A stretch of DNA of 40,328 bases, taken from positions 1 through 40,328 of the forward strand of contig JAEYNP010000144.1 in NCBI GenBank assembly GCA_023412495.1, written 5' to 3'. How positions within the stretch are numbered: the first letter of the stretch is position 1; each line of letters begins with the position of its first letter. This DNA is from Pseudomonadota bacterium. Lineage in GTDB: Bacteria; Desulfobacterota; Desulfobulbia; Desulfobulbales; Desulfocapsaceae. This document shows, in pieces, positions 26,687-36,700 of this stretch. Made by a program: the position numbers and the translations under genes. Under the pieces are notes generated by a model. The model did not search any database, was not told the origin of the DNA, and worked only from the letters and a program-made list of their open reading frames with translations.

Positions 26687-27057
26687 GTTGTCCTCCTTGG
26701 TTTTCTGTGCGGGTAACGGGAGAATAAATTATTGATGCAATATATTGATTACCCAACATATTGTTGATTGCTGCAGTGTTTTGACATATTGTACATGAAA
26801 ACGTTTTATTCTATCATGTAAATAGATTTTGTTCAAATTATTCACAAATAGGTTCTTTGCTCGTTGCATTTGACTGGTTTAAGTTATGAAATTTCCATAA
26901 CAAAACTGAAATGCAATTGTTGCTAGATATATAAATATCATTGAATTTGCCTTGAAATTTGCTAAGCAGATGCAATATGAACCTTGGCTGAACGGCTATT
27001 TGTTAAACCTGGTTTCAGTATACCTGGCGAACTGCTTCCCCTTAAAGGAGGTATAAC
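26687..27057. promoter_or_regulatory. AT-rich divergent control region of the island
   Basis: This 371-bp spacer, much more AT-rich than its surroundings, separates the two arms. On + a good promoter is TTGACA (26781-26786), 17-bp spacer, TTTTAT (26804-26809), though about 250 bp from the TIR start. On - a weaker one is TTGGGT (opposite 26751-26756), 17-bp spacer, AATAAT (opposite 26728-26733). Palindromes CAATATATTG (26738-26747) and CAACA-TAT-TGTTG (26754-26766) sit on the latter. ACATATTGT recurs at 26756-26764 and 26784-26792. This pattern suggests joint repression by an unidentified regulator. No ORF is supported here. Confidence 0.5.
27019..27055 (+). promoter_or_regulatory. Hairpin that can mask the TIR ribosome-binding site
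   Basis: TATACCT (27019-27025) is the exact reverse complement of AGGTATA (27049-27055), which includes part of the AAAGGAGG ribosome-binding site of the TIR gene. Pairing would hide the site and lower translation. The loop is 23 nt and itself contains complementary CCTT/AAGG, so alternative folds exist. Confidence 0.4.
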
Positions 27058-28515
27058 ATGTCGGGAATTTTTATCAGCTATCGTCGAATTGATACGATTG
27101 CCTGGGCGGGTCGGCTTTTTGATTATCTCAAAAAAAGTTTCGGTATATCTGAAGTTTTTATGGACATTGAAGGGAGCATTCCACGCGGGGCCGATTTTCA
27201 TCAGGTCCTCAGGAATGCGCTCGACAACTGTGACTGTCTGTTGGCTTTGATCGGCCCATGCTGGATCAACTGCACACGTACTAGCGGTCAACGAAGGCTG
27301 GACGATCCCAATGACTGGGTCCGCAACGAGATCGCCACGGCATTACGTCGGAATATTCCGATCTTTCCTGTACTCTTCGGCAACGCAAGTCGTCCGACGG
27401 AGGCCGAACTTCCTGGCGATATCCGACTGCTTACTACCAAGCAGGATGCCCAGGTGGGAGACGGCCAGCGGTGGGCGTTCGATGTCGATCAACTCATAAA
27501 CGATATAGTCAGGCTCACTCAGCTGAAACGCACTGATAATGTAGCCTCTGCGAAGACCGGAATCGAACTGCTCAAAGATCTTATGGTCAGCATGCCGGCA
27601 GTCGCGGACACGGTGAGCCGCTCGAAGGAAGTGATCGAAAATACCTATCAACAGATCCGTAAACTGGAGCTCTTCAAGAAATTGCACGATGCTCTTCATG
27701 CCATCGAGTTCAAATGTCTGGTTCCCCTGCAGGCAGCAGGTTCAAAAGGTCAGTTGCTTCGCTGCGAGGAGAAGTTCATCAGGATCGCCGGTCAAATACA
27801 GCAAGCCTCGGAGAACTCGGACCTGGATAGTAATTTGCGTGATGAGCTGGATTTCCAGTTAAGGCTCACGGCTGATGCTTTCAAAGAGGCGATGGGAACA
27901 GCAGGAGGATTCTCGTACGGATTGGTGGAGAACCGACTCAAGGATCTCCTTTCCGATCTTCCGACCCCCCTCAATTCAGGTATCAGTGCTGCCGCAAAGC
28001 AGATGAATCTCACTCGCCTCATAGAACTGATGAGGAATGTTCATAACATTCTTGGACAACAGATCTTCAATCATGACTCTGCCTATGTGACTATCACCCA
28101 GAGCGTCGACAGTCTCAATGCATCACGTGACGAACTCAAGCAGCGGGTTAATGAACATAGCCGGCTGCAGGGTCTGGATTCGAAATTGCGGACGGTTTCC
28201 GGGGCCGGGGTTCTGCCGGGAGAGGTGGCAGACGAGTGGCGCCGAATCAAGCAGAGGCGTTCCCGGCTTGTACAACCCTTCTCGCCCGAGTTCGAGCGGT
28301 TTACTGCCGAATTGTCCAGAATCGAGGAGGATATTGATTCTGCCATAGGGCAAGACGATGAACGAAAAGCAGAAGAGCTGTTGAGAGATTATTCCATCTC
28401 GGTGAGCGAAGCATTTTGTGAAGCAGATACAGGGCTCAAGGATTTCTGCATGCGATTGACCGTTGTGAGCCAGTCTCTGCGGACAATACTCGACATGTGT
28501 GCCAGTGGAGGATGA
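27058..28515 (+). CDS. TIR-domain protein with long helical C-terminus
   Basis: A 485-residue protein. Residues 1-150 form a TIR domain: GIFISYRR (box 1), VFMDIEGSIPRGADF (BB-loop region) and NDWVRNEIATAL, where Glu91 occupies the place of the catalytic glutamate of NAD-cleaving TIRs. Activity is therefore plausible but not certain. Residues about 165-485 are mostly helical, with IRKLELFKKLHDALHAIEF and later coiled-coil-like stretches; this module is not assigned and may bind the STAND partner. ATG at 27058 has AAAGGAGG 6 nt upstream. The stop is 1 bp before the STAND start, so the two are coexpressed and translationally coupled. Its base composition is visibly lower in GC than the flanking housekeeping genes. 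Confidence 0.92.
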   Translation: MSGIFISYRRIDTIAWAGRLFDYLKKSFGISEVFMDIEGSIPRGADFHQVLRNALDNCDCLLALIGPCWINCTRTSGQRRLDDPNDWVRNEIATALRRNIPIFPVLFGNASRPTEAELPGDIRLLTTKQDAQVGDGQRWAFDVDQLINDIVRLTQLKRTDNVASAKTGIELLKDLMVSMPAVADTVSRSKEVIENTYQQIRKLELFKKLHDALHAIEFKCLVPLQAAGSKGQLLRCEEKFIRIAGQIQQASENSDLDSNLRDELDFQLRLTADAFKEAMGTAGGFSYGLVENRLKDLLSDLPTPLNSGISAAAKQMNLTRLIELMRNVHNILGQQIFNHDSAYVTITQSVDSLNASRDELKQRVNEHSRLQGLDSKLRTVSGAGVLPGEVADEWRRIKQRRSRLVQPFSPEFERFTAELSRIEEDIDSAIGQDDERKAEELLRDYSISVSEAFCEADTGLKDFCMRLTVVSQSLRTILDMCASGG

Positions 28516-28516
28516 A

Positions 28517-31500
28517 ATGCCAGATATATCGGACGGCAGTGGTCTTTTCGAGAATGCCGGTGCATTGCGGGAAGCGCATACTGTGCTTCTGGAGGCTCTC
28601 GACAGGGAGCTTGGCGGAGACACGAGTGAGGCCGGCGAAGCAGCGGCTGTGAGCAGGCTCGAGAGTCGGATTCGTCAATTCCTGGAGCGTGGTGCGGCAA
28701 CAGGCGCGTATATCGAGGAAACAAATGAGCGTACGGACTGCCAGCTGTTGCTCAACTTCTGGCTGTCAAGCCTGTCGCAGGCAGGCCTTCGGGGTGCTGG
28801 AGCCCGTCTGGCCAAGTTTGATAGCGAAGGACTTCCGGATCTGAAGGACAAGTCCTGCCCTTATGTCGGACTGGAGGCTTTTCAAGGCGAAACATTTTTC
28901 TTTGGCCGGGAGGCCGATACCAAGGCTCTAACGACCCAGGTTCTCAATGAACCGCTCGTTATAGTGGCAGGGGTCTCGGGCAGTGGAAAATCTTCACTTG
29001 TCATGGGTGGGGTACTGCCGGCGCTGATGAAAACGAGAAACCCTGCGTACCGAATCATTCCACCGATAGTTCCCGGCAATGCAGTCCTTGCACATTTGAT
29101 CAGGGCCATCTGTGTGTCGTCCGGTTGCTCCGGCAGCGACATCGCTTTGGCTGTCACCCATCTGAGGCAGGACCGAAAACACCTTCTCGCCCTGCTTGGC
29201 GGCGATGAGGCTCCACCAACAGTGATAACAATCGATCAATTCGAAGAAGTTTTTACCCTCTCGGATCGGACAGATCGAGACACCCTGGTGGAATCCCTTG
29301 CATACCTACTGGATACCGATTCTGATCATCGGGTTATCCTAACGATGCGAGAAGAGTTTAAAAGTAAGATAGTGGCATTAAAGGCATTTGATCCATATCG
29401 CGATCAAGCCTGGTATTCGATGCGGCCGATGGGCTACGCCGAACTGAGGGCTGCGGTGGAGCGGCCTGCTTCCCTGGTCAATCTTCAGTTCCAACAAGGG
29501 ATTGTCGACGACCTGGTCAAGAAGGTGCTCGGCCAGCCGGCGGCTCTGCCGCTGTTACAGTTCACGCTGAGCAAACTGTGGGAAAACCGCGATCGCAACA
29601 GGATCACCTGGGAAGTGTATCGAAAGCTGGGTGAGAATCCCCTGACATCCTTGAAGAATACAGCGGACCACTTCTATGACAACCTTGCGCAACAGACACA
29701 GGATGAGGTGAAGCGTATCCTGCTTGAGCTGGTTCGGGTTGACGAACTCCTGGAGGCGTACAGGCAACCGGTGGCGAAGACCACGCTGTTGAAGGCCGGG
29801 AAGGCCAACACCGAGGAAGTGATCGGTCTGCTGGCAGCCAATGACTATATCCGTGTCACTTCAAATGGGAGTGAAACGGAGATCATGGTCGAGGTCAAAC
29901 ACGAATCACTCGTGCGCAACTGGCCACGCTATGTTTCGTGGATCGACGAAAAGCGGCATAAATGGAGACAGCGGATAGCTCTCTCTCAAACGGCAAAGCG
30001 TTGGGTGGAGAGTGGGAAGCCTTCGGCGGGTCTCTTGACGTACTGGCAGTTGCAGGGGGTCAAGCAACTGCCTGACCTTGACAGTAGAGAGAAAGAGTTC
30101 ATCGAGGCGAGTGAAAAAGCCATCAACCGCAGAGAGCGGCGGAAAATGAGGATGCTCGTGTCGGGCTTTACGTTCCTGTTGCTCATTGTCGGCAGTATTT
30201 GGATGTACGACCATTTCATAAGGCAGGAAAAGAAACGGACCTGGGACGTACTGGAAAACCTGAAACAAATCGAGTCATTCCGAGAATCGACGCGATATGT
30301 CGAAAACGAACTCAATGAAGTTGCCAGGTATCTCTGGAAAAAGTCGAGTGATGACAAGAGGGATCCGCTTCATAAGCTGCTGAAAATTCTGCATGAAGCT
30401 GATGAGCAGGGGCTTTTTCAGGCGAACAAGTACCAGGTGAGCGAGTGGAATGCATGGGAATCGGCAGAGAAAATTATGAGCCGGAAAAGACAGGCAAAGG
30501 CAGCTGTCGAGATTCTGTCGAATAACGAGTTTAACGAGTCCATGGTTCGATTGGCATGGCGGGAGTTTCTGACATACTCGAGAGAGCGGGGTGTTCCGCT
30601 GCCGGATACTGTCAATGTTATTCATGGAAGCGATGAAAGTTCGTCCATTCTATTAAAGATTCGTAAACTCCAATACCAGGTCGCAGAAGCAGATACCAAA
30701 ACAACCTCGGTGAAACAGCTCAAGCCAACGAGGATTGTCGATGAGGTCGAGCCAAAGACCACCAAATCCGGCTACTTGATAGCGAACGAGATTGTTAGCA
30801 AAATCAGTTTCGATTATGACTCTTCAAAGATTCTCCTCAAAGTGGATCCGGGAATCGAATCAAATCAGCATATCGGGGCTTTGACACAGAAACTCCTGCT
30901 GCATGAGGAGGAAAATTTAGTGCCTGCGGAAAAAGCCTTCACCGGGCCTGATAAGGCCCAGTGGTGGTGGGTCCCGCGCTGGACGATACCCCTCTGGAGG
31001 GCAGTCGGGAACAACAGACTCTATCCACCTGAGGCGGCACTAGCACAACATGTCATCACCATCCTCGAAGAGCGGCCCAAACTGCTCCTCTCCGACGGCC
31101 TTGTTCTGGAAGCGCTTGGTAAAGAGATTGAAAATACACCAAATTTGGTCGAATCCGCCTGCAAGGAGTCGGGCGGGATCGAGGTACTGAGCAAGCAAAT
31201 TCAGGATAAACTTACGGATTGGGCGTCAATGCAAAAGATGGTCTATCTCTTGGAGAGCTTGGCAAAACCAGGACTGGCGCCGCAACTGACTGACAGCCAG
31301 AACCGATGCGATATGAAAAACATCAATCGATTCTGGCCGGATAGCAGGGAGTCCGATGGAACCGGCCGATCAAGAGAGAGTCGTTTCCTGGCATGGCAAA
31401 TGAAAAGGGCGATTGTCGAAACATATAAGCCATTGGCACCGCTCCGTGTATCTATCGCCGGTAATCTTGAGCAGTACATTGCACCCGACGGTAAAAATTC

Positions 31501-33775
31501 AGATGCACAGGTGGAGCGAAGATTGAGGCATTTGCTCGGGGGCTTCAGCCGGGAGTTTGGTATTACGCTTCCGAGGGTGAGATTTGAAGTAAAACCTCAG
31601 TTGAACAGTAACGAGATTGAGATCGAAATAGGCAGAGAAGATTCTATACGTCCAATTTGGGTTCGGACTGGGCACGAACTTGATGATATGATGGAAGAAT
31701 TGAAGGTTCGTCTGTTCCGTACCCGTCCCGCCTGGGTGAGCGTTGAAGAAGTAATACGATTGGCCGACCAGCTTCCATATGAAGTTAAAGAATGGCTGTT
31801 AAGAAAATATTCACCTGCCGAACTGAAAGTGATTTTAAGAGAAGTTCTGGTAAATGAGGGGAGCAAATATGACGATTGGTCTCCCGTTGAGACAAAAGAT
31901 GTGCACGGCGAATCCGGTGCCACCCTGACGCATCTCCCATGGCTCATTCGTTCGCTCGCTTTCTGGAGCCAAGTTTGTAAAAACGACGATTACATGTGCC
32001 TGGGACAAGGGCTTCGGAAAATCCAAAAGGCCCGAATGGCCCTTAAGCAGGACGATCAATCGCTCCCCGTACTTCCGGAGGAATTGCTGCCCCTGGAAGG
32101 AGAACGTTTCAAAGAAGTCGAGGAAGGTCTTGCTCAATGGCTTGAAGGGTACAACCGACAGACAGCCGAAGAGGTGTTTCTCCAGGCGTACGGTAAGACA
32201 TGGGCACGGATGGAATATGACAGAATATTGCCGGCCTGCAGCCCGGAACCCGGCAGATTTGAAGGTCATGAGCGTTTGGTTCGTGCCAGGTCGGAAGAAC
32301 TTTCCGGTCTGTTAAGGGGATCCGAGGGGATATTGACAGAGTCTCAACACCGTGTGCTGGAACTCTGCCTGTACTCAAGTCATACCTTGGATGCTCAGGA
32401 TTTTCCGGAACTCTCTCAGTCTCTAGATGAAAAACTCGGTGAGGCAATCCAAAAGCCAGCTGCGTGGTCACCCAAGGAAAAATATTGGTTGAGCTATCTT
32501 GCCATAAAAACCCATCTTACTTCTCCGGAAGCGGAGAAGAGACCAGTGCCAACCCACCTTGCCAAGATCCAGGGGCTTCTTTTTGCAGCAGTGCAGGAAC
32601 TTCCCCTGGCCACGGCAGAAGGCGCCTACGCGGAAGTCCTTGGATTATGCTCAAATCCCGGTGCCGGCGGCTGGTGTATGGAAATGCTGACGAAGGTCGC
32701 AGACGCACGGTTGGAGAGTTGCTCGATTCCCGGCTACCTTGCCTTTTCCTGTTATTCAATCAACCGCCACTATGCTCAGCTGGCATTGCAGCTTTTGGAG
32801 CGAGCCGAAAAGAATCTTGATCGCGTCGGAACGGAGAGAGAGCGGCAGGAAAAAGCGTGGCTAAACTACACGCGGGGCCTGGCCTATCAGACTCTGGCGG
32901 ACTTGGGCGATGGGGGGGCGCTAGACCAGGCCATTGGCTTTTTTGAAGAAGCAACAGCAGATGGTTTCGTTGAAGGCGGGCCGGGAACCGACGCAGTCTA
33001 TGGTGCGTTAGCCGGTGCATTCATGAGGAAAGGAGAAATTGACAAGGCTGGTGAGGTCATTGAACACGGGTTACAAGATACTTCAGGGACCGATCAAACC
33101 CAACTTCGGGGTGAAAAATATCGACTTTACCTCTCTCGTGGAGAACTTGAAGAGGCTATCGCACTGACTGAGGGCAGACCGGGGGAGGGTGATCGTTTTT
33201 TGCGTTGTTTGGTCAGGATGATTGCCGGGAATCAAAACAATAGAGAAACCATAGAAAATGACGTTACGGAATTTCTCGATACGTCGCATGATTACACGGA
33301 TTATATTCGTTTGATATTCTACTGGAAACTCATGAGGGACGGAGAGTCCGGTCAAGCCAAAGAAATCCTGGAAAAAAGGTGGGACGAGATCAAGCCCTCA
33401 AAGTGGGAAGATTTTCTTCTGGACCCATCCGCAACCATGAGGGTTTGGAGAGAAAAATTGATCGGTTACTACCTCGGTAAAGTCAGCGAGGCGGAAATAT
33501 CCAACGTTATCCAGGATCCTAAACTCTTCCAGGCTTCTCCCTTCAACAATGCTGAACAGTCCAGGGAGGGATTTCTCTGTGAATGGTATTTTTACGACGG
33601 GCTTTGGCAGTCGGTCAATGACGATCCTGCAACGCGCGGCAGTCGTTTGTCTGAACGACTGACAAAAGCAGTGGCCACAAATCAGTTGGTCTTTCTCGAA
33701 AACATTATTGCACGTGACATGTTAAAAAGAATGGACGCAGGAGAAGTCTTTACGTTGCAAGAATTAAAGAATTAA
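28517..33775 (+). CDS. nSTAND1 NTPase with one membrane helix and FlhA-like C-terminal half
   Basis: A 1752-residue STAND NTPase, the likely sensor/switch of the island. Residues 1-105 form a helical N-terminal module (DCQLLLNFWLSSL) usual before this NTPase. CPYVGLEAFQG-FFGRE introduces the nSTAND1 domain, with Walker A GVSGSGKSS (152-160) and Walker B VITIDQFEEVF (Asp240). A winged-helix region follows, and a single membrane helix (about 546-566) with basic residues before it. Residues about 754-919 and 969-1154 resemble, by eye, parts of the FlhA/SctV (FHIPEP) cytoplasmic domain, e.g. SREFGITLPRVRFEVKPQL and YPPEAALAQHVITIL; this is remote. The last about 550 residues look TPR-like. ATG at 28517 has GGAGG 5 nt upstream; GTG at 28499 is less likely. 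It converges with the next gene across 18 bp. Confidence 0.88.
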   Translation: MPDISDGSGLFENAGALREAHTVLLEALDRELGGDTSEAGEAAAVSRLESRIRQFLERGAATGAYIEETNERTDCQLLLNFWLSSLSQAGLRGAGARLAKFDSEGLPDLKDKSCPYVGLEAFQGETFFFGREADTKALTTQVLNEPLVIVAGVSGSGKSSLVMGGVLPALMKTRNPAYRIIPPIVPGNAVLAHLIRAICVSSGCSGSDIALAVTHLRQDRKHLLALLGGDEAPPTVITIDQFEEVFTLSDRTDRDTLVESLAYLLDTDSDHRVILTMREEFKSKIVALKAFDPYRDQAWYSMRPMGYAELRAAVERPASLVNLQFQQGIVDDLVKKVLGQPAALPLLQFTLSKLWENRDRNRITWEVYRKLGENPLTSLKNTADHFYDNLAQQTQDEVKRILLELVRVDELLEAYRQPVAKTTLLKAGKANTEEVIGLLAANDYIRVTSNGSETEIMVEVKHESLVRNWPRYVSWIDEKRHKWRQRIALSQTAKRWVESGKPSAGLLTYWQLQGVKQLPDLDSREKEFIEASEKAINRRERRKMRMLVSGFTFLLLIVGSIWMYDHFIRQEKKRTWDVLENLKQIESFRESTRYVENELNEVARYLWKKSSDDKRDPLHKLLKILHEADEQGLFQANKYQVSEWNAWESAEKIMSRKRQAKAAVEILSNNEFNESMVRLAWREFLTYSRERGVPLPDTVNVIHGSDESSSILLKIRKLQYQVAEADTKTTSVKQLKPTRIVDEVEPKTTKSGYLIANEIVSKISFDYDSSKILLKVDPGIESNQHIGALTQKLLLHEEENLVPAEKAFTGPDKAQWWWVPRWTIPLWRAVGNNRLYPPEAALAQHVITILEERPKLLLSDGLVLEALGKEIENTPNLVESACKESGGIEVLSKQIQDKLTDWASMQKMVYLLESLAKPGLAPQLTDSQNRCDMKNINRFWPDSRESDGTGRSRESRFLAWQMKRAIVETYKPLAPLRVSIAGNLEQYIAPDGKNSDAQVERRLRHLLGGFSREFGITLPRVRFEVKPQLNSNEIEIEIGREDSIRPIWVRTGHELDDMMEELKVRLFRTRPAWVSVEEVIRLADQLPYEVKEWLLRKYSPAELKVILREVLVNEGSKYDDWSPVETKDVHGESGATLTHLPWLIRSLAFWSQVCKNDDYMCLGQGLRKIQKARMALKQDDQSLPVLPEELLPLEGERFKEVEEGLAQWLEGYNRQTAEEVFLQAYGKTWARMEYDRILPACSPEPGRFEGHERLVRARSEELSGLLRGSEGILTESQHRVLELCLYSSHTLDAQDFPELSQSLDEKLGEAIQKPAAWSPKEKYWLSYLAIKTHLTSPEAEKRPVPTHLAKIQGLLFAAVQELPLATAEGAYAEVLGLCSNPGAGGWCMEMLTKVADARLESCSIPGYLAFSCYSINRHYAQLALQLLERAEKNLDRVGTERERQEKAWLNYTRGLAYQTLADLGDGGALDQAIGFFEEATADGFVEGGPGTDAVYGALAGAFMRKGEIDKAGEVIEHGLQDTSGTDQTQLRGEKYRLYLSRGELEEAIALTEGRPGEGDRFLRCLVRMIAGNQNNRETIENDVTEFLDTSHDYTDYIRLIFYWKLMRDGESGQAKEILEKRWDEIKPSKWEDFLLDPSATMRVWREKLIGYYLGKVSEAEISNVIQDPKLFQASPFNNAEQSREGFLCEWYFYDGLWQSVNDDPATRGSRLSERLTKAVATNQLVFLENIIARDMLKRMDAGEVFTLQELKN

Positions 33776-33793
33776 GCCCCCCGCATTTCCCAC

Positions 33794-36700
33794 TCAAGCT
33801 GCCTTCCGGGGTGAGGACCTGCGTGGCGTAATCAGCAGATTCTTGAAGTGGGACACCGAGTCGGCCTTGGTCCACAGGCCGATATAGCCTGCCGGGTCCT
33901 TTTCGGTGACGTATTCGAGGACCTGCCGTTCGTCGACAAAGGCGCGGAAGACGCCGTCGTCGGTCACGATCCGCAGCCGGTACCAGGTCCCCGCCCGAAC
34001 GGGCAGGTCGGCGCCGGCTCGCTGAACCCGCTTGTTGTTGTGGAACTCGAAGAGCATGGCGTTGTTCTCCAGGGCGTTGACCCGGAAGACGAAGTAGTTC
34101 GCCCAATCGCGGATGGCGAAAGCCAGCCCCCCGGCCTGGTCGATGATTCCCGAGACCGCCTTGACCGAAACCTCGACCGAGCCCCCGGAAATGTTGCTTC
34201 GCCTGGCGATGATCATCGGGAAATAGTAGTAGGCCTCCATATTGTCAAGCAGTTCCATGTAACGCCGCTGGCCGATAAACCGGCCGAGCTTTCTGGTGAT
34301 GCTCATGGTGAGTGGCGAGCTGAAATGGGAGCCGTCCTGGACGATGACCGCATCTCCGTCTTGCCGGTCCTTGCGCCAATCGCCGAGGATTACATGGAAA
34401 CCTTCGATTTGTTTTCCCCGCTCCGGATCCAGAAAATTGAAACGCCTCTGAAAAAACGCCTCGGTCATCGACTCGAGCTGCCGGGGATTGACGATCGCCA
34501 TGTCAAGCAGCCGGGTGCAGCCGAGGAGGCGGCCAAGCTGTTCGAGGGTCTCGAGCATGGACGGCCGGTCGAGGCGGGCGAGGGAGGCCTCGATGAGTTC
34601 CCCCTTTTGGGTGGTGGCGAAACCGAGCCTGCCCAGGACATTCGCCATAAACTGCAGCCGCAGGGTCTTGCCGACATAGGCTCCCGCGCCGCCCGCGAAA
34701 TGAAGGGCGGCATAGTTCAAATCCGGCTCCTTCGTGCAGAGGGCGTCGACGGTGGCGAAGTGGTAACCGAAGCGGATGGAGAGGTTCATGTAATCGTTCG
34801 AGATCACCGCGTAGCTTGCCCCGCCCAGCCGGCCCTCGTGGGGCATGGCGCCCCCCGCCAGGAGCGACATGAAATTGTGCGCGTCGACCGCCACCGAGCT
34901 GGTCCAGTCGATGCCGGGATGGGAGAGCCCCGCCCACAGGGCGCGGAAGGGCAGGCAGTCGACCTCATGGGCGTTGATCTCGTCGCAGGTGGTCAGCCCC
35001 GTCCTCCAGCCGCCGCCCAGGTTCAGGGCGAAGAGCTGGAAAGGGAGGGCGACTTTGAGCTGCACGGCGTTGCGGTCCCGGTCGGTCGCTTCGCTGAACC
35101 GGAACATCTCGCGGACGGAGAGTTCGTGGCAGTAGCGAATGATATCGTGGATCGTCCGGCATCCTTCCTGCTGGAATTCAGGTGAGGCGGGGTCGGTCAG
35201 GTTGAGCGGGGAGATGTGGTCCAGCAGGCGCTGCATCCGCAGGTGGGCGGGGCTGGCGAAGATCGGCCGCTTTGGCGGGCGGATCGCCGTCGTAAGCTCA
35301 GGCACGCTGCCCTGATAGATCTTTTTATTGCTGGACCAGAGGGTCACGGCTTCGCCGGTGGCGAGCACGGAGGTGGCGATGCGGGTGTCGAAGAGCGCAG
35401 GCACCCCGAACTCCCTGGCGACGGAGGCCAGATGGCTGGAGGCGCTGCCGATATCGGTGACGATGCCTTTGACCCTGTCCACCCAGGGGGTGAGCATGGT
35501 GGTGGCCGTCCGGGTCACCAGGATGGTGTCGGGCTCGAGGAGTTCGGCCAACTTCGCCGTATCGCCGCCCGGCCAGACCAGCACCCGGCCCTCGGCGATG
35601 CCGGGGGACGCGCACTTGCCGTCTTCTATCCGCAGGGGGTGGTCCGGCGAGTCGGCCACGGCGATGGTCTCCTCTTCCGCCACCGCCACGAACATGGGCC
35701 GCACCTGGAGGAGAAAGAGGTCGCCTTCCCCGTCCACCGCCCACTCCACATCCAGGGGGCGCTGGAAGTCCCGTTCCAGGTCCAGGGCGTATTGCCTGAG
35801 CTTTCCAATGATCCTGCTCTCGGCTACGTCGGAAGAGACGTCGCCGTACTCCGTCTCGGCGAGTATTTGGCCCGAGGTCTTGCCGACACGATACCGGCGC
35901 TGGGCGGAGATCTCGCCGCCCACCAGATTCTCGCCCAACCCCGCCACACCGCTTACCCTGATGGTATTCTGATCTCCGGTCTGGGGATCGACGGTGAAGA
36001 GCACCCCGGAAAGACTCGGCTGGATCATGGGGATGACGAGGACGGCCATGGGGGTGTCGAGATCGTCCATGCCGTGATGCAGCCGGTAGGAGAGGGCGGC
36101 GGCCGAATATTTGCTCGCCACCACCTTCTTGTAAGCCTCGGCGAATTCTTGGGGAGCAACGTTCAGTACCGTGACGTATTGGCCGGCGAAGGAAACTTCG
36201 CCGTCCTCCCCGACCGCGCTGCTCCGCACCGCGAACAGACCTTCTGCCGCCGAAAGCGTCGCCGCCTCCTCCCGCATGGCCTGCACTATCGCCGCGGGCA
36301 GCGGGGTTGTCATGATCCTTTCGTGGATGAGCTTACCGGTCGCCTCGAGCGAGGCCGGGTCGTCGGCGACAAGCCCCGCCATGTGTTCGTCGATTTCGGC
36401 AAGAAGACCAGTTTCCTTCATGAAGTGCCAGTAGGCGGATACCGTCACCGCGAAGCCGTCCGGGGTCGGCATGGCCAGTCTGCCCCGCAGGTGGGCGAGA
36501 TTGGCGGCCTTTGCGCCGACGACCTTGGTCATGTTTCTGTCGATCCGGCCCAGCGGCAGGATCAGGGGATGCGCGGCGGAGGATTCGTCGCCGGCCAGCT
36601 CCAGCTGCAGGGACCTGCCGATGGTGTTGAGCGCCGCCGTCAGGAGGCGGTAATCTTTGTTCGACATCCTGGCGAGGGAGCCGATCAAGGCCTTGGTCTC

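Noticed and set aside
30773..31980. A real type III secretion or flagellar export gene
   Set aside because: The similarity lies inside a STAND NTPase, lacks the eight FlhA membrane helices, and no other export genes are nearby.
20034..33775. Prophage or integrative element
   Set aside because: No integrase, tRNA attachment site, capsid or packaging gene is seen within the region.
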